A stretch of 64,000 bases of DNA from Lepidodermella squamata (GCA_047495785.1 JBLDXI010000036.1:868001-932000), one strand, 5' to 3'. Shown: positions 11,214 through 23,900, counted from the stretch's first letter. Numbers and translations are program-made. Notes: generated from the letters alone by a model not told the origin.

Positions 11214-12724
11214 ATGCTGTATCACAATTTATATCGGCAACTGTGGTTTGTCTTTCGGAGGACGCCGATAACGAGCTTCGCCCTCGGTTTCGCTTCAGTG
11301 ATTTTCCTTACTACAACCATCGCCCGATATTCTCAAACCAGCTCAAACGAATGCCAGGTGAAGTATTTATTTTTCGGAGATTAATTTTCCAGCTTGAGTG
11401 TTTAAATTTCAATTTAAATATGGATTTCGAAATTGAATTTTAATTTTGAAATTAAATTTCAATTTTAAAATTCGAATTTTTCAAATTTTCGAAAACGCTG
11501 ATGAAACCTGAGAACATATTTTTATTTGAGCCGTTTTTTCTATGTTTTTCTCCAAATCAAACAGAGCCCTGCCGAAATACACTCCAGAATGGAAAAGCGA
11601 TTGGATCGGATTCGTGAAATATGCGAGAAAGACCCAGTGGCCGCTAGCCAATCGTTTGACTGGCAAGATTACGATAAGCGTCGAAATTCAAGCTACGTCT
11701 GGCTTTGGAACAACCTTCTCGTCAATGATAAATACAAATTCGTATTTTGCGCGTAAGTTTGCAAAAATAATTTCAATTTTCAAAAATATTCTACGAATTT
11801 CATTCATTAAAAATTGGAAATTTGGCCTATTTCTATTAATACCTTTTAGAATTCCAAAAGCTGGTAATACAAATACGCGGCACTATTTGATGCATTTGAG
11901 CGAAGGCAATTCCGGTGATTACAAGTACCGCGGCGCTGGTTGGAGCCGAGTCTACGATCCTAATTATAAAAATGACCACCTTCGAAAACTCAACGACTAC
12001 CCATTGGACGAGGCGAAGCAAATCATGGCTACTTACCGCAAATTTACCTTTGTTCGCGACCCACTCGAGCGGCTCATTTCATCATGGCGGGATAAATTTA
12101 CTGACAAAAATGGCAAAGTTCAAAAATTTAGGGTAAGAGAAAAATTTAAATTAGGCATAGAAAAATATTGAAAAGATAAAGTTATTGAAATTTGGAAATT
12201 TATACAAAGTTAAATTTTAAATGTTCTCGATTTTTTTCAAATTTCGAATTTTGAATTTTGAATTTCACTTTACTTTGAAATTTTAGATTTTATATTTTAA
12301 TTTCAATTTTCAGAAAATGGCATCAGAAATTGTGCGAAATTGCCGCCCCGAAGCGACGCAGGAAGAAATTCAATCAAGCGTGACGGCTCCGCTGAACGAA
12401 TTTCTATGCTACCTCAACAAGGCCGAAAGCCATCGCGAATTCGACGAACATTGGTACCCACAGTACGATCTGTGCCAACTCTGCGCTATCGACTACGAAT
12501 TTGTTGGATCTATGGACGATTTCGCGTGTGAGATGCAACATGTTGGCAGGGCGATAACAGGCCGGCAAAACGTGCCTAGACCTGCTGATCCTCCGAGGCG
12601 ATTTGTTAGCTCGAATAATTTAGCGAAATACCTTGACCCAGGATTCATGCCATTGTTGAAGGAAGTCATGAGAAAGCATTTTTGGCTCGATTTTCAAATG
12701 TTTGGCTATGCTATGCCCGAATAA
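11214..12724 (+). CDS. Carbohydrate sulfotransferase, HNK-1/CHST8-14 type
   Basis: Exons 11214-11357, 11565-11752, 11850-12132 and 12314-12724 join in phase to about 341 aa. The ATG at 11214 is chosen because it gives a positively charged N-terminus and a membrane anchor (about residues 20-36, TSFALGFASVIFLTTTIA), making a type II Golgi protein; the longer open frame at this spot has no ATG. The PAPS-binding 5'-phosphosulfate loop is AIPKAGNT and the 3'-phosphate motif is FVRDPLERLISSWRDKF, both typical of sulfotransferase family 2. The C-terminal HWYPQ ... LCAIDYEFVG segment is also conserved in HNK-1-type enzymes. The expected reaction is sulfate transfer from PAPS to a glycan; the acceptor cannot be told from sequence. 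Confidence 0.88.
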
Positions 12725-12859
12725 ACCAACGAATCTTGAATAATGAAATATTTTTTTTAAGTAAAATTCAGTCAAAAACTAGAAATTTCAAAATTCTCAA
12801 ATTTCGATTGATTTCTTTGAAATTTTTGAAAATCTTAAAAATCTATTTATTACCTTGAA

Positions 12860-13025
12860 AATCCAGAAAATTTTTGAAATTTTTTAAAATTCTTTGAAAT
12901 TTAAAAAAAATTTAAAATCTTTTGAAATTCTTTGAAATTTAAAAAAAATTTAAAATCTTTTGAAATTCTTTGAAATTTAAAAAAAATTTAAAATCTTTTG
13001 AAATTCTTTGAAATTTTTTGAAAAT
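12860..13025. repeat. AT-rich tandem repeat, about 38 bp unit
   Basis: About three and a half copies of a unit containing TTTGAAATTCTTTG followed by AAATTTAAAAAAAATTT occur between the sulfotransferase and the next gene. The copies are almost identical, so it should be length-variable between individuals. Confidence 0.75.
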
Positions 13026-13102
13026 TCATCTTGAAGTAATTCTCATTTAATCTTTTTTATATAAATAATAGATTTTTTATATAATATATCCACACGAATC
13101 CC

Positions 13103-14657
13103 ATGGGTTTCAAAGCTGTTACTCTGCCGAAAACTTTGAAAATTCTAATCATCTCAAGTTTTATCCTAACCCTAATCGCGATATGCCAGTTCCTAATCAG
13201 CGAAGAAAGTTTCGACTCACTCGATGCCCGGCTGTTGAAAGCGAGCGATTCAACAGCACCTAGTCGAATTCCTAAAATATTGCATCAAACTTGGAAACAT
13301 TCGCATGGCCTGCCTATGAAATATGCGCAATATCGAAAATCGTGGCTTGAATCGCACCCGGGATGGACGCATGTGCTGTGGACAGATGATTTGAACAGGC
13401 AGCTGATCGATAGAGCGTATCCTTATTTGAGACGGTTTTATGACAGCTTATCGATTGGTGTTATGAAGGCGGATATCAGCCGATTATTGTACATGCACAG
13501 GTACGCAAACAATTAAAATTGAAAATTATAAGTCAAAATTTGAAAAATCCTCCAAATTGTTAAGATTTTCCATAATATAAAATTTTCCATAATTTTCCAT
13601 AATATATCCATATTTATAATTTTTTTAATTTTTCAAATATTTGATTCAAAAATATTCAATATTTATATTTCTATTTTTCTAGCGATTTGAAATTTTCCAT
13701 TAATATGGAATTTTTGTTCAATATTCATAAAATTCATCGATTTTTTGGGACATCGAATAGTCAGCCTAGTAATAGTTTAGAAATATATTTTCTGAAATTT
13801 TCTGAGATATTTCTGAGATATTTTCTGTTTTAACCATAGATATGGCGGTGTTTACGCAGATCTTGATACGGAACCAATTCGGCCGTTGGACGAGCTCATC
13901 GAAAATGCTACAACGCCCGTAATTCTCGGATATATGATGAAAAAATTCGAGTATAAAGGCGACAAAAATTTCTTACCAGCCAGTATTATGCTATCGGCAC
14001 CGGGCCATATGCTATTTATGATCGCTATCAACCAGGTAAAAAAATAACAAAGACAAAAACAAAAAATCATTGGAAGGGAAAATATGTTAGAATTATTGAA
14101 TTTATTTACAATTTTTCTTGAATTTTTAAAATAATTTTTAAAATGAATTGGAATAGGAATTGGAAAATTGGAAAAGAAGCCTAAATTTAAATTTAAAATT
14201 TGAAAATTCTGATAATTTTCAGAATTAATTCGAATTTCTCCGATTTTAGATTCAACACCAAGCAAAATCATTCCCTCAACGCAACGTTCGGCCTGAATTT
14301 GTAACCGGTCCCGTCGCGTTTTTCAACGCCATTTTGTCGTACATGGCCACCCACGAAGCTATGACAGGCGAGAAAACGGACGCTTCGCCCTTCAACTGCT
14401 CACAGCACATCTACGACCTGCAAATACTACCGGCGCGCATGCTCCACCCATTTTCGTGGCTCTATGTCAAGAGTCCGGCCGGACGCGTGTGTTGGGGCAA
14501 GTCGCCGCAGTTCAACGAGGAGCTGTGTAAGAAGCGTTTTCCGCATGCGTTCACGGTTCAGTACTCGAGCCAGTCGTGGCACGACGACTGGATGCAATTC
14601 ATCGGCCCGGACGATCCGGATATCAAAACTGAAGGATTTATACCGAAACAATTTTGA
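13103..14657 (+). CDS. DXD-type (Gly_transf_sug, OCH1-like) glycosyltransferase
   Basis: Exons 13103-13500, 13840-14035 and 14250-14657 join in phase to about 333 aa. An N-terminal anchor (about residues 12-30, LKILIISSFILTLIAIC) is followed by the family signatures IPKILHQTWK, WTDD, KADISRLLYMHRYGG and YADLDTEP. The DLD is the metal and nucleotide-sugar binding DxD motif and is created across the first intron boundary region. These are hallmarks of the family that includes yeast OCH1/SUR1 and animal alpha-1,4-GalNAc/Gal transferases; the donor sugar cannot be assigned. It lies 378 bp downstream of the sulfotransferase on the same strand, so three Golgi glycan enzymes are adjacent. AATAAA lies at 14683. 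Confidence 0.85.
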
Positions 14658-14888
14658 AATGTGGCCCATTCATTTTGTGGCACAATAAAGGCGAATGTTG
14701 TTCTATAATTTGTGTAAGCGAAAATTCCAAGAACCGAGTATTATTGAAAATTAGAAATTAAGCAATATTAGTAGTAAAACCAAGATCAGGCTGGATCTGG
14801 GAGGGGCTGGAAACGGGAAATATAGGGGTTAGGGGTTAAGGGGTAACCATACCGCCGACTCGAGGCAAGATAACTCGAAAAAATCAAT

Positions 14889-15105
14889 GGGGATCCATTG
14901 GGGCACACCGTCATAACAGCAAATGCCCAAAACAGCAAACACGACAAAACAGCAAATTTCTCAACTTGCGACATAGTAGCAGAAACTCGATGCATTTTTT
15001 ATATAGTAAGTTTTCGCTGTTTTGTCGCAAAATAAAAAATCTGCTGTTTTGTCGCATTCGCTGTTCTGCGAAGTTGCTGTTTTGTCGCCGTAACTCCACT
15101 GGTCC
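14889..15105. mobile_element. Palindromic MITE-like element with internal GACAAAACAGCAAA repeats
   Basis: The two halves are imperfect inverted copies. The left half has several AAAACAGCAAA units and the right half has their complement (TTTGCTGTTTTGTCG), around a short loop near 14985-15010. The outer ends (GGGATCCATTGG and the complement of CCACTGGTCCC) also pair. It has no coding capacity. A partial F1/F2-type fragment ending CTACTTCGCAAACTG follows at about 15105-15165. Confidence 0.5.
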
Positions 15106-15829
15106 CAAAATTTAGTGCTGGAAGTACCCCAAGTTCGAGGATCCTACTTCGCAAACTGAGGGCTGGAGTCGGGAAACTAGTCTCATTCTTGCCGAAATAA
15201 CATTTTTAGTTTCAGATTTAGATGGCACTAAGTGCCTAGTGCCCAGTCCTCCAATTTCAAGGTTACTACGCGAAAACGTGATAGAACTTCGCGGATCTCA
15301 TTTTGTGACCCTCGTTCGTTCCCAGCCAGATTGCCGTTCGTTCGTCAAAGCTAGTCTAACGTATTAGCTGAATCGATTCTGGCCCAGCATCCTGTCACAC
15401 CCGTCCAAAACAAAAAAGGAACAGGTAAGCTTCCAGCAAGGGCAGTTGCAGATCGGAAAGTTAATAAGGTTTCTCCATATTGGGTAATTTCAGGCTCAGA
15501 TATACCAGAAAGCGTACGGGCACGTTTTGGACTTTGGCCCCAACAGTGCTATCAAAGCTTTGATCCCGTTTGCTATGAACAATTTTAAATATTAAAGGAG
15601 AGTATTTTTGCAATGTTTCGCAAATGGGAGGTTGAAGGAGTTGAGAAGCATGTTTCCTGAATCTTGGCTGCCAGCAATTTTAGTGGCAGCTCAGACTCGT
15701 CACCACGCATCCATCTACAGCGGGCCTAAAATCGAAAACGGAAGTGGAACTTTTCCCACTATACCGGCGTTTATTTTTGTCAGAGAAGAATGCTTACGTT
15801 TCGACAGCGGACCAAGCCAGCCGACAGCT
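15106..15829. other. Intergenic DNA, nothing recognised
   Basis: Apart from the repeat fragment at its left edge I see no gene. An open frame at 15608-15883 has no recognisable features. Confidence 0.3.
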
Positions 15830-16260
15830 GCTTCTCTTTCATCACGGACCGACATTGTTATGTATGTGACACTGCGTTCATAGGTGTACGAGACTCATAC
15901 CAAGGTTCTAGCTCTTTTCGCTAATTCTTGTGTGTGTTCAGTGGTCATAGTGACTCCCTCAAGCTCGGATTAGAGTAAAGCAGGTAGACCGAAAAAACAC
16001 ATTTTCATTCCAGCTTCAATCCTCAACATTTCAAAATAGATGCTAACAAGACGCGAAATCTGATGAGAAAAGCAATGAGCCAACTTTCAACGTTAATTTC
16101 ACCTGATGTGTGAACAATAACTTAGAATAAGGTTCGGGAAGGTCAGTGCCCGACGCAGGATTCTCAAGCCAGGGGTTACTTACAGGAATTTTCGGCTCGA
16201 ACTTCAATTGTTGCGTGAACATTTGGTTTTTTTGAATAATTTTAATTTTAATGATGTAAA
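15830..16260 (+). promoter_or_regulatory. Upstream block shared with the GABA-B-like receptor gene at 32 kb
   Basis: About 15836-15890 (CTTTCATCACGGACCGACATTG ... GTGACACTGCG type sequence) and 16139-16225 (AAGGTCAGT ... AGCCAGGGG ... TTGCGTGAAC) match, in the same order and strand, about 31738-31880, which sits just upstream of the class C receptor gene. Here the two blocks are separated by roughly 250 bp; at 31.7 kb they are contiguous. Either a common regulatory/5'-UTR module or a dispersed repeat. Confidence 0.45.
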
Positions 16261-16697
16261 GACAAAAAAATCCATCTGCTGCAGCTCCACAATTCTTGAT
16301 TCGGTCTTAGTTTTATTAAAATCGCAATTTATTTTGGGAAATGATAAACAAACAATTTTTTCCATCTCCGGCAGCTTCAGAATCCATGATCACACCCTGG
16401 AGTAGCTGATGCGCAGAATTGAATTTCCACGAAACGTATCAGTAAATAAATGAACGGCAGGCTCATTGATCTGCTATCCCGTGCGCTTTAGAAGATGGAT
16501 TGCAAAACAGAATTCATTCGTGCAGCCTGCGAACCGGAGAATTGTTGACATTCAGACCTTGATTTTGACGAATCCTAACAGGAAATTAAACCACAGCTTG
16601 TTGTTCCATGCTGCGGTATCTAAGATAGATCGCAGCGCTCGAGTCTACCGCGCTTGCTCTCCCAGTTTTTAGCTTTCAATCAACGAATTCAGTTGGA

Positions 16698-19600
16698 ATG
16701 GCTTATACATCTTATGCTGTAATTAACTGTATTTTTGCGTTCGCAAACTGCCTCGATGTTTCAAAGATCCAGCTGCCTCGCCTGAACAACCTGATTGCAT
16801 TCTGGCCGATGGACGCATATTCAGGCCTCACTGGGTTCACGAGGACGAATGAAGAACTCCAGCCACTGAAGAGCGCAAGCGGCCTTGCTGAATTCTACCG
16901 TAACCCTATCACCAACGCCGGGTACTATACGCTGATTGGTGGACAAAATATGGCTAGTTATTCAATGCCTGAAATTCCGAGTTCATTCACAGTTAGCGTC
17001 CACTTTCAACAAACATTCGGTCTAATTGAATTCAATGGCCTATTCAAGATTGCCCCGAGAACCTTTAACGTGAGAACTGGACGAGATAGCTGGCAAACAT
17101 ACAGCTCTAAATTTCTGATGGAGTACCAGGACACATCTATGCTAGCCTTCACATATGACAGCGCGACAAATTTGACGTTTTTCCATAGAATGGGAACAAG
17201 CAAGCTTGAATTATCCTCTGAAAAGTACTCAATACCGGTCCAGATGTACCTAAACGATACCAAGCAAGAGTTTGCGATCGGGAAACGTGAGCAATTCGAT
17301 GTGGATTGGACGAATTACGCAGTTTCCTGTGTTTCACTGTACAATACTGCTTTAACTGCAAACGAGGTGAAAATGCTGTTTCTACAACCGTGTCAAAAAG
17401 CAGCTGAAGCAAGAATGGGTAAAATCGATAAAATCGATATGAATTACATACCGCGTCGAGGGGACCTAATCGGATTCTGGCCGCTATCCTACGATTCGAA
17501 ATTAATCGGCTGGACTGGGGCGGGTAATGCTATTCTGCCCCGCCAGCCTAGCCTCTACAACCCGAAACGGTTGAAATTTGAGGGTCCTTATGGGCAGGGC
17601 AGTTTTGCATGGAATAGTAACGCAAGCTCTTCTCGGAATAAATTCAGCGGCATCGTGGCTTACGACAACCTCCCATGGCAAAAATACAGGCTCACAGTTG
17701 CATTCTACATCAAAACATCATGCGCAACAGGACAGCCGCGGAAAATCCTTACCATCCCTAGTTATCTGGCTGTTTACTGTCAGCTGATAGTCAATAAACC
17801 TCGGGGTGATGTCAAAATAACCTTTACTCCGTTGGGTAAAAAGGCCGCAGAGCTGCCGAATCCTGATGCCTGTAGCTGTAGTGCAACATATAATTACAAC
17901 GGAGACTGGACGCTGTTTGCAATTACTTCCGAAAATAGGGATAAATACGGAGACAGCGCCCTTTACACGCAAGCCGTTAACCATGAGCAGCAACTAAATG
18001 AAAAACGTAAGGCAAAAAAGATGAATAGAAGTTTCCGATTAGTTTCCAATTAAGCATTTTCTTTCACTGGGTCTAAAAGCAACACTCGAAGTATATGGCC
18101 ATAAACAAGTTGGGTTAGGCCAGTGACTTTGATTTGATTTGATTTCTTCTGTAAATCACAGGTCTTGTTAAATCAATCATTTCAAATCAAAACACCTAAA
18201 ATCCATGGTAAATCAATCAAATCAAATCATCAAACCAGTGTAAATCAAATCAAATCTTTCGCCCTGCGAAATATGAGTATTAGGGTACATTTCTAGAGAC
18301 TTTTTCACATCTTAAGGATGGTAGAATGAGTCTAGAGTAGTAAAATTGCTCAGGACATTGAAAACAGGTGTTTTCGAGGAAAATGTTCACATGTCTAGCA
18401 ACAGGGGGAGTTCTGACAGTGTTGAATTTCTAAATCATCAGTAAATCAAGGGGGCTAAAACATTTGCAAATCAAATCATCTTGAAATTTTGTAAATCAAA
18501 TAATCAAACAATGGCCTAAATCAAATCAAATCAAATCAAAGTCTCTGGGTTAGGCGCAATTTCTGTATTTCCCAGCAAACAGCGAAATGTGTGTTGACTT
18601 GAAAAAGGGGCTGATTCTTGATCTCTTTTCTCAGGATTTTGAATTCTCTAAATTCAAGCTTCAAGGGGCTCCCATCACTACCTCGTTAGTCGAGAGACCC
18701 CAAACTCTTCACTCGAATTTTTCGTGTCAACATTTTTAGCTTCCTTGACGATTACTGTAATAAAGCATGGATCATATTTCATATTCACGAAATCAGAACC
18801 GTTTACTTTTAATACTACCTAGAAAGGAATTATGCAGCTAAATCGATCTTTTTCAGATCGCTGCGATTGCAACTACTACCAGGATTTCCTGGGGATCGAG
18901 ACCGAAGGACTGCTTAAATTTCCGGAGGAAAATGTTTCCTTTGATATCGGAATGGGCCCTGAACTTCCTACCCCGTTTGCGAAAACAGCAGAAAATGATG
19001 ACACGCAATTTGCCTGCTTCTACTTCTACAGCGCTGTTTTGAGCAAAATCGAAATTTTCAACCTTAGCAACGCTTGCGGCCGAGTAGCCTCGCAGAAAAT
19101 GACGTACGCCGGCGGGAATTCGATCGCTGAGAAAATAATTCCGTTCTTCGACCCGCAGCGATCTCGCTACATTGACAACATGACGGCTATTCAACGAAAT
19201 TGCGATCATTTCAACAGCTCAGTCAACGCGCCTCAAACTCTTAAAGAGTACCAGTCTGAATCCTACGCTCCTTTCGACATCGAAGTTGGATTTCAAATTA
19301 CGAATTTGAACGAAATTGACACAGTCAACGAAATCATCACTGTTGAAGCTCTGATGGTTTTATACTGGCGGGTGGATACATGCCCTTGGCTCTCATCTGG
19401 CGTTCTTTCAACTGGACGGAATTATGAGACGATAAACATCGATAATCTCGAAAACATGTGGCGGCCGAAAATCCGCTTTCTAACTGCAGCTAATTCTAAC
19501 CTTCAAATGCGAAACATGATGATCAACGATGACTATCTGATGATGATGTCTTCGAAGATTCCAACTGTTAACCGGATCTTCGACTTTTATTGGCAGAAGG

Positions 19601-20322
19601 AAGGATTGTTCGAGGCGAAATGCGAGCAATTCCTGCAGTTGTTCCCTTTCGACACGCAAACTTGCGATTTTGAATTCTCCCTCGACAAAGACATCAGCGT
19701 TGTTCGAGTTGATGACAAAACGCTCCGCTTCGATTTCAAAAAGCCGCAACCAGGCGACAGTTGGACCCTGGTTTCAGCTACAAATTCGACCAGCCAAGTT
19801 TTCTATAAGGGATACTATGTTTCCACATTCAAATTCACGGTAACGCTGGCCAGGAATCCTAGGTATTACATTAGGAACTTCGCCATTCCCTCATCGACCC
19901 TCGCCTCGCTGAATGTATTCCTATTCATGATGCCTCCGGATGTGCCAGATCGATCTGCCTTCTCTGCAACCATCCTTTTAACGATGGTTGTAATGCAAAA
20001 TGTGATTCTGAATGAAGTCCCGAAAAAGCCTTACGACACGCTTCTAGGCAAGCTTGTTCAGAGCTTGACGTGGTTCTGCATCGCAACTACAATCTACAAT
20101 CTGCTTATCCTTTGGCTGGCAGCTTCATACTTCAACCCGGAGGTGGAAACGATACGATATCATAAGCGATTTCTGCGCGGACATGTTGGCTTAGTTCGCA
20201 TTATTGATGGCTGTTTCTTTCTTCTCAGCTTTTTCCTATTCTTAATCGTTCACTTCAGTGTGCTATACTGCACCAATGTCGACAAATCTTTGCTGATCAA
20301 GGCATTTGATCTCTTTGACTAG
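16698..20322 (+). CDS. Fusion receptor: two LamG-like domains joined to a complete Cys-loop ligand-gated channel
   Basis: Two exons (16698-18006 and 18857-20322) join in phase 1 (AAAC then GTAAGG; TTTTCAG then ATCGCT) to about 924 aa. A signal peptide (about residues 1-19) precedes a first LamG-like domain (about 25-235, opening LIAFWPMD and closing VSCVSLYNTALTANEV). A second opens LIGFWPLSYD and is split by the intron: its last strand and closing helix (FACFYFYSAVLSKIEIFNLSNAC) are encoded by exon 2. The channel follows directly: ligand domain with MWRPKI, a canonical 13-residue Cys-loop (Cys-EQFLQL-FPFD-TQT-Cys), M1 at YYIRNFAIPSS, M2 at PDRSAFSATILL, M3 at TWFCIATTIYN, a loop of only about 25 residues, and M4 at IDGCFFLLSFFLFL. 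The Asp-Arg at the start of M2 and lack of PAR suggest cation selectivity. AATAAA follows at about 20478. The intron contains a hAT-type element. The alternative is two adjacent genes, but then exon 2 would start in the middle of a LamG fold without a signal peptide. Confidence 0.75.
18121..18547. mobile_element. Non-autonomous hAT-type element in the fusion-receptor intron
   Basis: Terminal inverted repeats start CAG(T/A)GACTTTGATTTGATTT and the element is flanked by an exact 8 bp direct duplication GGTTAGGC at 18113-18120 and 18548-18555. CAG-N-G ends plus an 8 bp target duplication are the hAT signature. The 427 bp interior is rich in AAATCAAATC repeats and codes for nothing. Confidence 0.88.
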
Positions 20323-20985
20323 CCCTCAAGCTTTTTTAAACTGCTTCACAACATTATCAACTCAATCTTCATTGTTGTCTTATTATGTGTAAACTTGAAA
20401 CTTTACAGTATTTTAACCCGTTTTTTGCTTCTCAACACGTAGCAAGAACTATTACAAAGTCTCACTAAGCGTATTTGAATAAAAAATAAACTATTGAGGT
20501 ATATATCATTTTAATTCCAACCCTAGAATACGGGAAGTAATGAGAAGTGAGAAAGAAACTCGCTCCATATATCAACCACCATCAGAGGGCGAGCTTATGT
20601 ATGGCTATGATTTACGACATAATTTCTAGTTTCTGGAAGTCTCGTGTGCCACTTGGTAGTCGTGAATCAAGATCTGTCCAGTGTGCGAAATGTGGGATAA
20701 AATGAGGGGGCGTATCCCCGAGCTCGAGAGGTCCGCTATCTCGAAAGCATTCAAGCAGATAAATTCGGGGATGAAAGTACCCAAGCATTATACTTCTTTC
20801 ATATCATCGCGTCAGCTTATCAGGAGGTGAAACCACAAGAGAGCGTCACTGTGGCTTATAGCCATAAACAGATGGTTTTGCCGTATCAGTTAGATAAAAC
20901 CGCTTCAAAACAAGTTCCTCTCTGCCTTGCTGTTATAATAAACCTCAATTAAACCTGAATTCAAAGCTTTCAACGACCGGCAATA
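20323..20985. other. Intergenic spacer with polyadenylation signal
   Basis: AATAAA at about 20478 probably ends the fusion-receptor transcript. The remainder to the next ATG has no gene that I can see. Confidence 0.5.
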
Positions 20986-23900
20986 ATGGCTGTAGCCATG
21001 GAGACTATTTTTTCAGTGGACAATTTCAAAATCGAGAAGTATTTGGGTGGGGGTTATTTCGGCTCAACAACGCTACGCAGGCGGACCTGCAACGACGTGG
21101 CGCCGTACGCTGTCAAGTCAGTAAACCTAACGCGAATTCGTGAACTCCACGCGGGGGAACCACATTTTGCTGAAAGAATGGTTACTTTGTGCAAGGAAGA
21201 GGTCAGCTTCATTTCATGCTATTAATAATTACATCCCATGCAACGGCATTTTCGCATTTCCAGCATGAAAAACTGGTCAGGCTCCCACATCCAAATGTTG
21301 TTCAGGTTTTTGGAGCATTTATTGGTAAGTTTTGCTAAGAAGTGATCCAGAGTGCGACTTTGGGATGGGATGGGAGTATCATCTCCCCAGATCGGCCAGG
21401 TCAAACCAGAAAAAGAAAATTTAGTCCGCTGTTTCATCAATTTTGAAATGTTTCAGAGCGTGTTCTAGTTGAAATTCTACAGTGTGATTCAAAAAGGGCG
21501 CCCGAGCGCATCATAAACAGGCACGTGTTTGACACGGCCGTAGAAAAAATTGGATCGGATTCATCAGTTTTTCCAGTTTTTGTGATGAATGAACGCGTGT
21601 TATTATCGTTCATTTTGGCGTTTTTTCATGGCGATCACACAAATCACGCCGATCACGCCGATCATGAGCATCAGCTCGATCACGCCAACAACGACAGATA
21701 GCAAAAAAAGCTTGCAGTAATCAATCGAATTTCGGTCCTATTTCAAGCTGTTTTCAGGTTTCTCCACAGCTTTTTCAGTGCTTTTAAGAACAGCAAGCAC
21801 TGCTCCCATGCATTTCTCTTATTTGTTTAACGACAGTTTTAGCTTTATTGAGTTATAGTCCGCATTTAATTATCAATTTCCAACGGTAGTTTTTCGGAAT
21901 TTCAAAATGCAAAATGCTAGTTTTGCCTCTTCTGTCAAAAGCTAAACTGTTCCCTGTTCAGATTTTTCTTCCTCCTGTCTATCTATTCTTGTCGGTCGCC
22001 ATTTCATCATAGTATTATCTGTTGTTTTAGATTTATTATTTTAAATCTTGGCTATTATTATTTTTTTGCAAAATTGTTTTCGAGTCGGCACGCGCGGACT
22101 TAGAAAAATTTTTGGGGAAAAAACAAGAGGAAAAAAATACTAATTGTGGTTAGGGCGGCCTTTCTGAATCACACTGTACAAAATTGCTTCGCTCGTTTTT
22201 TTTGAAATTACTAGTCAAATAGGCAAATACAGCAAACACATTTTTTCCATCCACATTTTTCATCCACGGCTCAATTCCACCCTTAGTTTTAAGCAGGCTT
22301 CAACATTAATTGCGCAATAAGAGGCAATAAGGACCGATTATCTAGCAATTAGGTATGGGGTTCTCGCGTAAGAAAAATCAACCGGAAAAGTTCATCTGAA
22401 ATCTCTCCTATCACAATTTTCTCGCAGCTCAGTTGATTCATGTTTTTTCATCAAAGAGAAGGACGCTTCAGGAGCTGATATTTATTACCGTGTCATGGAA
22501 TACTGCTCAGGAGGAGACTTGGACGATTACATGAAGAAAGCTAGCAAACCTATTCCTGAAAATTTGCTGCTGGAGTGGTCGCAACAACTTGCTTCGGCCC
22601 TAGCCACCATGCATGAAAAGCCAGCCCTTCATCGCGATATAAAGCCGAAAAATATTTTCCTGAACAACGGTGCAGTTAAACTCGGGGATTTCGGCTTGGC
22701 AAAGATTTATGATAGGTATGAATAACATAGTTATTCGTTATAATAGATCAAAAACATGTCAAAAATGATTGCAGCTCTTCAAATAGTATCCAACAGTCAT
22801 CTTACAGCTTCAGGCTTGGAACAGAGCTTTACAAAGCGCCGGAATTATTCGGAGAAATAGGTCATTCGATCGAGAGTGATTGGTGGTCTCTTGGTGTAAC
22901 TTTGTTTGAGCTAGCAAATTTTTACCTGCCCGTTTGTTTTCTTTCTTTCCTTGTAAATTCTCTTATACGTTATTGCTTTTTTTAGTTTGGACATGCCCTG
23001 GATATCATGATGTACGTTTCTGCCAACATTTTCAGCGAGTAATCAATATGGTAGATTTGCAGAAATCCTCCAAGACAGTTTGACGACTCGCGCGGCTATT
23101 CGCCCGCGTTCAAAACTCTTATTAGTTTTATGTTGGTGAAAGATAGATCAAGACGCATCCCACCACTAACCAGTGTTCCGAGTGCGGGGGGTACGGGGGT
23201 GGCGCGTACCCCCTTGGAGAAGACCCAAAAAGTGGAAGGGGTGCCGCGTACCCCCTAGCAGATTTGTAAAAGGAAATTTTTATGAAAAAATCTGGCTTCA
23301 CCATGGGTCAAAATTTGAAATTTTTCATTCTAAATGACAATATTATCAGCTTTCCAAGCGTTCTACGTATAATAATTGGTGTGGCTTTCGATGACTAAGC
23401 GTACAGCGAGAATCCCAAACAACTTGGAGTACCCCAATAAATGTCCGATAACGAGCGTAAAAAGTTAAAAACCAAAATTTGAACGCTGCGGAATTTTCAA
23501 AAACAAATTAGATATTCTGAATCAGCATGAAAAGTTAGGCTAGAGTGCAAATTTGCGCGCGATAACAATGAAAATTGAGGAAGAAATGAGACGTTGAAAA
23601 AGCGCGCTTATATGTGCGTGACTAGCACGCGCACGTCAACTGCGAGCGCTTTTCTCCGCTTAATGCGTGTACAACCTCGCGCGCGTTTGCGTGGAAGCTG
23701 ATTTCGTAGTGCGCGCGCTCACTAAAATGCAAATTTACTTTCCACTATTTCTCCCTCAATTTTGAATGTAATCGCGCGCAAATTTGCACCCTAGCTTAAC
23801 TTTTCATGCTGATTCAGAATATCTAATTTATTTTTGAAAATTCCGCAGCGTTCAAATTTTGGTTTTTAACTTTTTACGTGCCACATTTTTTACACGATAT

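Noticed and set aside
18832-20322. Treating the channel part as a separate gene starting at the ATG at 18832
   Set aside because: That start gives no signal peptide and begins inside a LamG fold; the in-phase splice to the upstream exon explains the frame better.
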